Source: Actinomycetes bacterium
GTDB lineage: Bacteria; Actinomycetota; Actinomycetes; Actinomycetales; Beutenbergiaceae
Assembly: GCA_021793935.1 (NCBI GenBank)
Contig: JAJYRV010000114.1
Location: forward strand, 1-6,585
Reading direction: 5' to 3'
DNA: 6,585 bases
The translations under genes and the position numbers were made by a program. Positions within the stretch are counted from its first letter, which is position 1. Each line of letters begins with the position of its first letter. The notes beneath the pieces were generated by a model. That model did no database searches, had not been told where the DNA came from, and worked only from the letters and a program-made list of their open reading frames with translations. Positions 1 to 5,686 of the stretch are shown here, piece by piece.

Positions 1-6
1 TCTTTC

Positions 7-35
7 AGATTACAGGGGTGCCCCGTTTGGGTCAA
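7..35 (-). promoter_or_regulatory. Outward sigma70-type promoter, probably for rplM-rpsI
   Basis: On the minus strand a -35 box TTGACC (30-35) and a -10 box TAATCT (7-12) are separated by exactly 17 bp, close to the housekeeping sigma consensus. This is the best promoter match in the window. It starts only 27 bp past the truA stop codon and points out of the left edge, with initiation expected at or just beyond base 1. In many actinomycetes the gene after truA is rplM (L13), followed by rpsI (S9), transcribed from its own strong promoter, so this is probably the rplM promoter. The boxes and spacing are seen directly; the target gene is inferred because it lies outside the window. Confidence 0.72.
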
Positions 36-62
36 AGCAAGTGAGGGATCCCACAGCACGGT

Positions 63-908
63 TCAGCCGGCGGTCCCCGGCAGGGTCCGCACGGCGCGTG
101 CTTGCCTGGCCCGCGCGGCGAGTTCCGCCGCCGGCGGGTACCCCACTGCCTCCAGGATCAGCGGGTGCGCCGGGGCCACCTGCACCTGCGAGGAGCGCTG
201 CGCGCTCGCCGCGACTTCGCGCAGCCACTGCACCGTCCGGCGCCCCGTGCCGACGGCGAGGGTCGCCCCGACGAGTGCGCGCACCATGTTGTGGCAGAAC
301 GCGTCCGCGCGCACCCAGGCGCGCGCCCCGTGCGCGCCCGTCTCCCCCCGCCACGGTTCCCACCGGAATTCCTCCAGGGTGCGGATCGCCGTCGCCCCCG
401 GGCGTGCCTTGCAGAAGGCGGTGAAATCCCGCTCCCCCAGCACCACCTGGCTCGCCTCGTTCAACCGGCCCAGATCCACGGGGTCGTGCGCGAGGGCGAA
501 GTGCCGGTCCAACGGGTCGCGGGCGTAGGTGATTCGGTAGGAGTACTCGCGCCACAGCGCGGAGAACCGCGCGTCGAACCCCTCCGGTGCCGGGACGGCG
601 GCGGTGATGGCGATGTCGGGGGGCAGGACCGCGTTCAGGCGCCGGGTCAGCGCAGCCTGCGGGGCGAGGTCGCTGCGCCCGGGGACCGCGTCCCACGCGG
701 CGGCGGGCAGATCCAGGTGCGCCACCTGGGCCCGGGCATGCACTCCGGCGTCGGTGCGCCCGGCGACGGTGAGCCGGGCGGGTTCTGTCAGGCGCAGGAT
801 CCGGTCGCAGGCCGCCTCGAGCTCCCCTTGAACGGTCCGGCGCCCGGGTTGTTTCGCCCAACCGGAGAACTCGGTGCCGTCGTAGCTCAGGTCGATTCGG
901 ATGCGCAC
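63..908 (-). CDS. truA: tRNA pseudouridine(38-40) synthase TruA
   Basis: Converts uridines 38-40 of the tRNA anticodon arm to pseudouridine in the cytoplasm. The 281-aa product has the usual TruA length and motifs in order: the N-terminal LSYDGTEFSGW segment (about residues 7-17), the catalytic loop GRTDAGVHA with nucleophile Asp53, the FSALWREYSYRI segment (about 115-126), GERDFTAFCK (158-167) and the conserved FCHNMVRALVG helix (204-214). I chose the GTG at 908, which gives VRIRIDLSYDG, because actinobacterial TruA proteins begin there. A GTG at 956 would add 16 Arg-rich residues that look non-homologous. Neither start has a good Shine-Dalgarno sequence. A TACAGT box placed so that transcription begins on the 908 GTG suggests a leaderless mRNA. 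truA commonly follows rplQ directly in actinomycetes; here about 4.2 kb of sugar genes intervene. Identity is secure; the start is likely but not proven. Confidence 0.96.
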   Translation of the reverse strand: MRIRIDLSYDGTEFSGWAKQPGRRTVQGELEAACDRILRLTEPARLTVAGRTDAGVHARAQVAHLDLPAAAWDAVPGRSDLAPQAALTRRLNAVLPPDIAITAAVPAPEGFDARFSALWREYSYRITYARDPLDRHFALAHDPVDLGRLNEASQVVLGERDFTAFCKARPGATAIRTLEEFRWEPWRGETGAHGARAWVRADAFCHNMVRALVGATLAVGTGRRTVQWLREVAASAQRSSQVQVAPAHPLILEAVGYPPAAELAARARQARAVRTLPGTAG

Positions 909-914
909 AGGCCA

Positions 915-920
915 ACTGTA
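915..920 (-). promoter_or_regulatory. -10 box for truA, leaderless configuration
   Basis: The minus strand reads TACAGT, matching the TANNNT pattern of housekeeping -10 boxes. Its last base lies 7 bases from the GTG at 908, so the expected +1 is the first base of that codon. No convincing -35 hexamer is seen 16-18 bp upstream, which is common in actinomycetes. The coincidence with the homology-chosen start and the lack of a ribosome-binding site support a leaderless transcript. This is inference from spacing. Confidence 0.45.
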
Positions 921-975
921 CCTGTCGCGCCGTCGGCGTGCGCGTGCGCGGGCCACGGGTTCTGCGACCCCGCGA

Positions 976-981
976 TACGCT
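976..981 (+). promoter_or_regulatory. -10 box for the ROK kinase gene, near-leaderless
   Basis: TACGCT fits TANNNT and puts the predicted +1 at about 988, two bases before the ATG at 990. No purine-rich ribosome-binding site exists in the 20 bases before the ATG, and the -35 region is not recognisable. With the truA box it would form a compact divergent promoter pair whose -10 boxes lie 55 bp apart. Confidence 0.38.
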
Positions 982-989
982 TACTCGTT

Positions 990-1745
990 ATGGGTAACCC
1001 AATCACGCTGTCGGTGGACTGCGGGGGCGGCGGCATCAAGGCCTCCGTCCTCGACGCCGCGGGCACGATGATCGCGCAACCCGTGCGCACGAGCACGCCG
1101 TACCCGCTTCCCCCGGAACTCCTCATCAAGGTCATCTGCGACCTCGCGGCGGATCTTCCCGCCGCGGATCGGGTCACGGTGGGGATGCCGGGGATGATCC
1201 GCCACGGCGTCGTCATCGCCACCCCGCACTACGTCACCAAAGCGGGCCCGCGGACGAAGGCGCTGCCCGACCTCGTCGAGGAGTGGTCGGGGTTCGATAT
1301 GCGCCGGCACCTGTCCCGAGCGTTGGACCGGCCGGTCATGGTGCTCAATGACGCCGAGGTGCACGGCTCGGGGGCGATCGCGGGCAGCGGTCTGGAGCTC
1401 ATCTTCACGCTCGGCACCGGACTCGGGAACGCGCTTTTTGACGGGGGGCGGCTCGCTCCGCATCAGGAGCTCTCCCAAGCCCCGGTCCGGTGGGGGCTCA
1501 CCTACGACGACTACTTGGGCGAGCACGAACGCATCCGGCTGGGGGATGCCCACTGGTCGCGCCGGGTGCGCACCGTCATCGACCACTTGCGCCCGGTGTA
1601 CCTGTGGGACCGGCTGTACCTAGGAGGCGGCAACTCCCGCCGGATCAGCCCGAGCGCCCTCGCCCGACTCGGTGACGACGTGATCATCGTGCCCAATTCC
1701 GCCGGGATCGTCGGCGGGGTGCGCGCCTGGAACCTGCCTGGCTAA
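990..1745 (+). CDS. ROK-family sugar kinase (polyphosphate glucokinase-like)
   Basis: The 251-aa cytoplasmic protein is a ROK-fold (actin-like ATPase superfamily) kinase that would phosphorylate a hexose using ATP or polyphosphate. Visible landmarks are the N-terminal phosphate loop VDCGGGGIKASVLD (Asp10, Gly12-Gly15), the catalytic VLNDAE with Asn120 and Asp121, the second phosphate loop LGTGLG (141-146), the LGGGNS adenosine motif (211-216) and a C-terminal AGIVGG. Its size is near that of single-domain PpgK proteins. It has no N-terminal DNA-binding domain, so it is not a ROK repressor, and it lacks the Cys-rich zinc site of many ROK kinases. The loop that normally reads E-(F/L)-G-H is E-L-S-Q here (160-163), so the usual sugar-contacting His is absent; it is followed by WGLTYDDYLGE (168-178). 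The ATG at 990 starts just before the first motif. The gene diverges from truA and precedes gntP by 211 bp with a terminator between. Glucokinase activity is plausible, but the substrate is uncertain. Confidence 0.8.
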   Translation: MGNPITLSVDCGGGGIKASVLDAAGTMIAQPVRTSTPYPLPPELLIKVICDLAADLPAADRVTVGMPGMIRHGVVIATPHYVTKAGPRTKALPDLVEEWSGFDMRRHLSRALDRPVMVLNDAEVHGSGAIAGSGLELIFTLGTGLGNALFDGGRLAPHQELSQAPVRWGLTYDDYLGEHERIRLGDAHWSRRVRTVIDHLRPVYLWDRLYLGGGNSRRISPSALARLGDDVIIVPNSAGIVGGVRAWNLPG

Positions 1746-1795
1746 CGCGGAGATCCCCCGCCCCCGCCGGGGGCACCTCGCCGGACCTCCCCGCG
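1746..1795 (+). terminator. GC-rich stem-loop after the ROK kinase gene
   Basis: Directly after the TAA at 1743-1745, GCCCCC (1760-1765) pairs with GGGGGC (1769-1774) around a 3-base loop. It is enclosed by an outer CGCGG (1746-1750) / CCGCG (1791-1795) pairing and an imperfect TCC/GGA extension. No U-tract follows, as is usual for many high-GC actinomycete terminators. The position fits transcription termination; the lack of a T-run limits confidence. Confidence 0.45.
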
Positions 1796-1849
1796 AGAAC
1801 TGCCTAATGCCGGTAATCGGAGCGGCGCATCGGCTTTACGCAGTTCTCG
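1794..1849. repeat. 56-bp imperfect inverted repeat, 21-bp arms
   Basis: Arm 1794-1814 and arm 1829-1849 are reverse complements at 18 of 21 positions, with one more G-U pair and two mismatches (1804/1839 and 1808/1835). The outer 10 bp are perfect (CGAGAACTGC against GCAGTTCTCG). The 14-base loop is 1815-1828. No T-run follows on either strand, so it is not a classical terminator. It sits between the ROK kinase terminator and the gntP promoter. It could be an RNA hairpin, a bipartite operator or a dispersed palindromic element; the sequence alone cannot decide. A further GCAGTTC occurs at 1921-1927 in the gntP leader. Confidence 0.7.
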
Positions 1850-1876
1850 GGCCGGTACGCGGCGCCTCGGGCCAGC

Positions 1877-1891
1877 GTTCCGTTCGGGAAC
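1877..1891. promoter_or_regulatory. Operator-like inverted repeat at the gntP promoter
   Basis: GTTCC (1877-1881) and GGAAC (1887-1891) form perfect 5-bp arms with 5 bp between them, so the half-site centres lie 10 bp (one helical turn) apart, as expected for a dimeric regulator. It overlaps the proposed -35 region, a position that would suit a repressor. The arms are short and could arise by chance; the regulator is unknown and no regulator gene is nearby. Confidence 0.3.
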
Positions 1892-1906
1892 CTGCTTTGT
1901 TAGGGT
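1878..1906 (+). promoter_or_regulatory. Probable gntP promoter, extended -10
   Basis: TAGGGT (1901-1906) fits TANNNT and is preceded by TGT at 1898-1900, an extended -10 TGN element. A weak -35, TTCCGT (1878-1883), lies 17 bp upstream. Initiation near 1913 would give a leader of about 44 nt before the gntP ATG. The extended -10 compensates for the poor -35. Confidence 0.45.
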
Positions 1907-1956
1907 CGGAAAGGTCAGGAGCAGTTCCCCCCCACGTGGACCGATGGAGTTTGACG

Positions 1957-3345
1957 ATGGACGACTGGACCCAAACCCTCGGCGCTACTCCGCTCCTGCT
2001 CATCGCGGCGGCGGCGATCGCCGTCATCCTCGTCCTCATCATCCGCTTCAAGGTCCACGCCTTCGTCACCCTCGTGATCGTCTCCATCGGTACCGCGGTG
2101 GCCGCCGGTGTCCCGGTGGCGAATGTGCTCGACGTCATGCTCGATGGCTTCGGTGGCACCCTGGCCTCCGTCGCGCTCCTGGTCGGGCTCGGGGCGATGC
2201 TCGGGCGGATCATCGAGTACTCCGGCGGCGCCCACGCCCTGGCCGAGAGGTTCGTGAGCGCGTTCGGGGAGAAACGCGCCCCGCTCGCCCTGGGCCTGGC
2301 CTCCCTCATCCTCGGGTTCCCGATGTTTTTCGACGCCGGGCTCATCGTCATGCTGCCGATCGTGTTCGCGATCGCGCGGCGGGTGGCGCGCCACAACGTG
2401 CTGCTGTTCGGGATCCCGGCCGCTGCGGCATTCTCGGTGATGCACGTGTTCCTCCCGCCCCACCCCGGGCCGGTTTCCGCCGCGGATTTCTACGACGCCA
2501 ACATCGGGCTCATCCTCCTCATCGGGCTCGTTCTCGTGTTCCCCATCTGGTACGTCTCCGGTTACCTGTGGGGGAAGTTCGTCGCTCGCACCATCCACAT
2601 CGAGGTGCCTACCCTGTTCGGTGACGCCGAAGAGGACATCCCGGAGAACCCGCCGAAGGTCTCGACGATCATCTCCTTGTTACTACTGCCGATGGTGCTC
2701 ATCTTCTTCAACACGGGCCTCACCACCCTCGGTGAAGCCGATGTTCTCGACCCCGAGAACGGCCTCGTCGAGGCGTTGATCTTCCTCGGCAACTCCCCGA
2801 TCGCTCTGCTCATCTCCGTCGTCGTCGCCACGATCGTGCTCGGCAACCTTCGCGGGGAGAAGGGGTCGGTTCTGGAGAAGGTGCTCGACTCCGCGCTCGG
2901 GCCGATCAGCTCCGTCGTGCTCATCACCGGCGCTGGTGGCATGTTCGGAGGGGTGCTGCAGGAAACCGGGATCGGTGACGCCCTCTCCGACTCCCTCACC
3001 GATCTGGGGCTGCCGGTCATCGTCGCGGCCTACGTCATCGCCGTCATCATGCGCCTCGCGCAGGGGTCGGCAACCGTCGCCCTCGTCACCGCTGCAGGCC
3101 TCGCCGCGCCCGCCGTCGCCGCGGGCAGTTACAACGAACTCCAGATCGTCGCGATCACCCTCGCGACCGCCGCGGGTTCGGTCTTCGCCGGCCACGTCAA
3201 CGACTCCGGCTTCTGGCTCGTGGGGCGGCTGATGAACATGGACGTGAAGACGACGCTGAAGACCTGGACGGTTCAGCAAGCCATCGAATCGGTGTTCGCG
3301 TTCGCGATGGTGCTCATCGTGTTCGCCATCGCCTCGGCGTTCTGA
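1957..3345 (+). CDS. gntP: GntP-family gluconate:H+ symporter
   Basis: An inner-membrane permease of 462 aa that imports D-gluconate (or a related sugar acid) with protons. Many hydrophobic segments run along its length, starting at about residues 11-29. Family signatures are strong: DGFGGTLASVALLVGLGAML (63-82), GFPMFFDAGLIVMLPIVF (120-137), HVFLPPHPGPV (163-173), RLAQGSATVA (366-375) and GHVNDSGFWLV (412-422). A hydrophilic loop lies at about 211-237. Length matches GntP/GntT proteins (about 440-460 aa). The ATG at 1957 is chosen because GGAG (1946-1949) sits 7 bases before it; an upstream in-frame ATG at 1807 would add 50 residues translated from the inverted repeat and promoter. The gene converges with gntK across 58 bp, so the two form a pathway but not an operon. 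Residues 241-243 use TTG-TTA-CTA, a run of leucine codons rare in this DNA. Relatives carry idonate, fructuronate or other sugar acids, so exact substrate is inferred from gntK. Confidence 0.93.
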   Translation: MDDWTQTLGATPLLLIAAAAIAVILVLIIRFKVHAFVTLVIVSIGTAVAAGVPVANVLDVMLDGFGGTLASVALLVGLGAMLGRIIEYSGGAHALAERFVSAFGEKRAPLALGLASLILGFPMFFDAGLIVMLPIVFAIARRVARHNVLLFGIPAAAAFSVMHVFLPPHPGPVSAADFYDANIGLILLIGLVLVFPIWYVSGYLWGKFVARTIHIEVPTLFGDAEEDIPENPPKVSTIISLLLLPMVLIFFNTGLTTLGEADVLDPENGLVEALIFLGNSPIALLISVVVATIVLGNLRGEKGSVLEKVLDSALGPISSVVLITGAGGMFGGVLQETGIGDALSDSLTDLGLPVIVAAYVIAVIMRLAQGSATVALVTAAGLAAPAVAAGSYNELQIVAITLATAAGSVFAGHVNDSGFWLVGRLMNMDVKTTLKTWTVQQAIESVFAFAMVLIVFAIASAF

Positions 3346-3358
3346 GGCTGCCGCCCAC

Positions 3359-3391
3359 CGGGGCTCGGCCGGTCACGGTCACGTGGCCCCG
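3359..3391. terminator. Possible bidirectional terminator between gntP and gntK
   Basis: CGGGGC (3359-3364) pairs perfectly with GCCCCG (3386-3391). The enclosed bases contain the tandem repeat GGTCAC-GGTCAC (3371-3382) and CACGTG (3380-3385), which allow alternative inner pairings. It fills most of the 58-bp gap between the convergent stops. There is no T-run and the 21-base loop is long, so its strength is uncertain. Confidence 0.38.
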
Positions 3392-3403
3392 CCCTGAGGG
3401 TGA

Positions 3404-4900
3404 TCAGGCGCGGGGTGTGCCCACCTCGTCGGCGAGGCTTTCGAACCGGGCTAACCGCTCCCGGTAGTAGTCCCCGGTGTGTTCCCGCGGTTCCACCCGG
3501 GTGAGGACGGGGACCTCGGCGAAGTCACGCACCCCGAGTTGCTCAAGCGCGAGGAGGGCGCTGCCGCGCATCGTGGACCGGGAGATTCCCACGTGGTCGA
3601 CCGGCAGCCCGAGGGCGTCGGAGAGGATCGGCAGCCAGGTCGGGGCCGCGGAGGTCATCCCCCCCGACAGGACGATCCGTTCCGGCACACCGCCGGCCGC
3701 ACGCATCTGCTCGGCGATCCGAGCGTAGGAGAGGGCGACCCCTTCCATCGCGCCGCGCAGGAAATCCTCCGGGGTGGTCGAAGCGCTCACGTCCGCGAAC
3801 GCCGCGCGGATATCGTCGCGCCACTTCGTCCCCCGTTCCCCGGAGAGGAAGGGCACGACCAAGGGGGTCGCCTCCTGCGGTTCGCGGGTGAGCAGGTCGG
3901 ATTCGTTGATCTCTGGCAGAGCGGAGGGCAGGCGGAAGGTGTCGATGACGAAGGTGAGCACCCGGCCCGCGTCGCTCATCGCTGAGCCGAGTAACGTGCG
4001 TTCGGCATCGACCCGGTAGGCCCACAGCCCGGAGGGGAGTTCCTCGACCGGGGTGTCGAGCAAGACCCGGATCGCCCCGGAGGTCGCGGTGGAGATCCCC
4101 CACGTGGCGGGCCCGAGCGCGCCGATTCCCAGGTTCGCCGTCAACCCGTCCCCCACCGCCGGGACCCAGACCGCCTCCTCCAATCCCCGCACGCGGGAAG
4201 CGAGGGGGCTCCCGGCGAGGGGCACGGTATCGGCGGGGTCCCGGGGCCGGCCGAGCGATTCGGCCGAGACGTCCACCGCGGCCAGAAGCTCCTCGACGTA
4301 TTCACCGCGGCGGCGGTCGAGCATCCCGCCCCACGCGGCCGCCGCGGTGCCGAGCGCGGGAGTGCCGACGAGCCGGTGGGAGATGTATTCCCCGAGCGCC
4401 ATGAAGCGGCTCGTGGCCGAGAAGAGTTCGGGCTCTGCCTCCCGGAGCCAGGCGAGTCGGGGCGCGAGGTAGGAGGAATGGAGGCGGGCGCCGGTGAGGT
4501 CGTGCAGCCGGTCCCCATCCAGCTCCCGGGCGAGGTGCACGGCGTGCGCGCCCGAGCGGGTGTCCGCGTAGGTGATGCACGGGCCGAGCGCGTTGCCGGC
4601 GGCGTCGACGGGGACGAGGGAGGAGGCGAAGGTGTCGATGCCGACCGCGGCGATGGGGCCCGGGATCCGGGGCGCGAGGTGTTCGATCCCGCGCCGCACC
4701 TCCTCGACGATCGCGTCGGCGTCGATCGTGGAGCTGCCATCGCTGCCGCTGGAGAGCGTGTGCGTGAGCCGGGTGCGGCGCCCACCCACCTCCCGTCCGC
4801 TCGCGTCGTAGACCCCGACCCGCGTGCCTCCAGAGCCCACATCGATCGCCATGACGTAGGGGGCGGCGGATTCTCGGCGGGGAACGTTGAAGGTGGTCAT
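3404..4900 (-). CDS. gntK: FGGY-family carbohydrate kinase, probable gluconokinase
   Basis: Likely phosphorylates gluconate with ATP to 6-phosphogluconate, feeding the pentose phosphate or Entner-Doudoroff pathway from the cytoplasm. The 498-aa product has both FGGY domains: the N-terminal phosphate loop AIDVGSGGTRVGVYD (18-32), YADTRSG (111-117), the catalytic-base region VGDGLTANLGIGA (249-261, Asp251 the likely base), TATSGAIRV (271-279), SGERGTKWRDDIRAAF (353-368) and the ATP-site segment LSGGMTSAAPTWLPILSDAL (411-430). Length is typical of the family (about 490-515). The ATG at 4900 is supported by GGAG (complement of 4906-4909), 5 bases upstream; a later Met17 lies directly before the phosphate loop but has less support. 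The GERGTKW motif differs from the GER(S/T)P form of classic gluconokinases and xylulokinases, so another sugar or sugar acid is possible; the convergent gntP favours gluconate. Two leucines (303, 483) use TTA, a codon absent from the flanking housekeeping genes. Confidence 0.86.
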   Translation of the reverse strand: MTTFNVPRRESAAPYVMAIDVGSGGTRVGVYDASGREVGGRRTRLTHTLSSGSDGSSTIDADAIVEEVRRGIEHLAPRIPGPIAAVGIDTFASSLVPVDAAGNALGPCITYADTRSGAHAVHLARELDGDRLHDLTGARLHSSYLAPRLAWLREAEPELFSATSRFMALGEYISHRLVGTPALGTAAAAWGGMLDRRRGEYVEELLAAVDVSAESLGRPRDPADTVPLAGSPLASRVRGLEEAVWVPAVGDGLTANLGIGALGPATWGISTATSGAIRVLLDTPVEELPSGLWAYRVDAERTLLGSAMSDAGRVLTFVIDTFRLPSALPEINESDLLTREPQEATPLVVPFLSGERGTKWRDDIRAAFADVSASTTPEDFLRGAMEGVALSYARIAEQMRAAGGVPERIVLSGGMTSAAPTWLPILSDALGLPVDHVGISRSTMRGSALLALEQLGVRDFAEVPVLTRVEPREHTGDYYRERLARFESLADEVGTPRA

Positions 4901-5010
4901 TTCTTCTCCGGGCAGGCGGCGCTGGCGTATGTGCTCCGTCCAGTATTCCCCATCTTCGGGTTCCCCTCGCCCCTACACGCGGCCGGGCCCGGCACCACGC
5001 GCAGAACGCG
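4901..5010. other. Leader and upstream region of gntK
   Basis: This stretch separates gntK from the ribosomal terminator. It holds the gntK ribosome-binding site and a perfect 12-bp GC palindrome (4982-4993, GCCGGGCCCGGC) that may act as an extra stem behind the rplQ terminator or be chance in GC-rich DNA. No convincing promoter for gntK was found; AATACT on the minus strand near 4940-4946 is the best -10 candidate but has no matching -35. No gene is supported here. Confidence 0.4.
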
Positions 5011-5052
5011 CAAGAGCCCGCCGTGAGAGGTCATCTCACGCGCGGGCTCTTG
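5011..5052 (-). terminator. Strong hairpin terminator after rplQ
   Basis: An 11-bp perfect outer stem (CAAGAGCCCGC 5011-5021 with GCGGGCTCTTG 5042-5052) continues into a 7-bp inner stem (CGTGAGA 5022-5028 with TCTCACG 5034-5040) with one bulged base (5041) and a 5-base loop. It lies 51 bp past the rplQ stop. It is the most stable structure in the window. Only two T residues follow within the stem end, so it is a stem-dominated terminator. It should end the rpoA-rplQ transcript and insulate gntK from it. Confidence 0.8.
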
Positions 5053-5103
5053 GTGTTCCCCCGCCTCAGGTGTGTCGGGGCGGTGGGGTTGCCGAGGAGG
5101 GTG

Positions 5104-5652
5104 TTACTTCTCTTCGGAGCTTTCTTCGGCCTCTTGCGCTTCTTCGTCCGCGGAGTCGGCGGCGTCCTCGTCGGTCGCTTCCTCCTGCGGCTCGTCAGCG
5201 TCGTCGGCGGCTTCTTCCGCTTCCTTCACGGCGCGGGCCGTCGCCGCCTCGGCTTCCTTCACGGTCGCCTGCTTCGGGCTGTAGGGCTCCATCACGAGCT
5301 CGATCACGGCCAAGGGCGCGTTGTCCCCCTGGCGGTTTCCGATCTTGGTGATGCGGGTGTACCCGCCGGGCCGCTCGGCCATCGCCGGGGCGATCTCCGT
5401 GAACAGCTTGTGGATGATCGTTTGGCTCTCACTGTTGGCCGGCAGCGCCGCTTGCACCTGGCGGCGTGCGGCGAGGTCGCCGCGCTTCGCCTTCGTGATG
5501 AGGCGCTCGGCTACCGGGCGCAGGCGCTTGGCCTTCGTCTCGGTCGTGCGGATGCTGCCGTGCTCGAACAGCGAAACAGCCAAGTTGGAAAGCATACGGC
5601 GCTGGTGAGCCGCCCCGCCTCCGAGGCGGGTACCCTTCGTGGGCGTGGGCAT
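5104..5652 (-). CDS. rplQ: 50S ribosomal protein L17 with acidic C-terminal tail
   Basis: Structural protein of the large ribosomal subunit, located near the exit tunnel. The 182-aa product begins [20 protein letters not shown] and continues with the L17 core: [20 protein letters not shown] (21-40), [19 protein letters not shown] (41-59) and the end-of-core segment [15 protein letters not shown] (96-110), then AVIELV (115-120). The core ends at about residue 124, as in the roughly 127-aa E. coli protein. Residues 128-182 are an added Glu/Asp/Ala-rich tail, probably disordered or helical, of a kind seen in actinobacterial L17. The start is set by GGAG (complement of 5659-5662) 6 bases before the ATG. 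It follows rpoA by 34 bp in the conserved alpha-operon order and is closed by the hairpin at 5011-5052. Confidence 0.98.
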   Translation of the reverse strand: MPTPTKGTRLGGGAAHQRRMLSNLAVSLFEHGSIRTTETKAKRLRPVAERLITKAKRGDLAARRQVQAALPANSESQTIIHKLFTEIAPAMAERPGGYTRITKIGNRQGDNAPLAVIELVMEPYSPKQATVKEAEAATARAVKEAEEAADDADEPQEEATDEDAADSADEEAQEAEESSEEK

Positions 5653-5686
5653 GGGTTACTCCAGTTTTGGTATCGGACCGCGGGGG

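Noticed and set aside
10..915. 301-codon minus-strand open frame overlapping truA
   Set aside because: It is a different frame of truA giving an Arg/Gly/Pro-rich protein without family features; high-GC DNA produces such frames.
909..956. TruA start at the GTG at 956
   Set aside because: It adds 16 Arg-rich residues with no similarity to TruA, lacks a ribosome site, and would include the proposed -10 box within the coding sequence.
102..989. Long plus-strand open frame upstream of and continuous with the ROK kinase
   Set aside because: It is antisense to truA across the whole TruA-coding region; the translation is Arg/Gly/Pro-rich with no motif. The kinase homology begins at the ATG at 990.
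1807..1956. Longer GntP starting at the ATG at 1807
   Set aside because: The 50 extra residues would be translated from the inverted repeat and promoter and are not GntP-like; the ATG at 1957 has a good GGAG.
1915..2598. Acidic, His-rich 227-codon minus-strand frame opposite gntP
   Set aside because: Its composition mirrors the hydrophobic GntP codons read in reverse; there is no start signal or known domain.
4982..4993. Perfect 12-bp GC palindrome as a regulator site
   Set aside because: It contains only G and C in a GC-rich spacer and lies next to a terminator; chance or a secondary stem is more likely.
4376..5026. 216-codon plus-strand frame antisense to the start of gntK
   Set aside because: It is a shadow of the GC-rich gntK sequence, and it ends within the rplQ terminator region with no ribosome site or motif.
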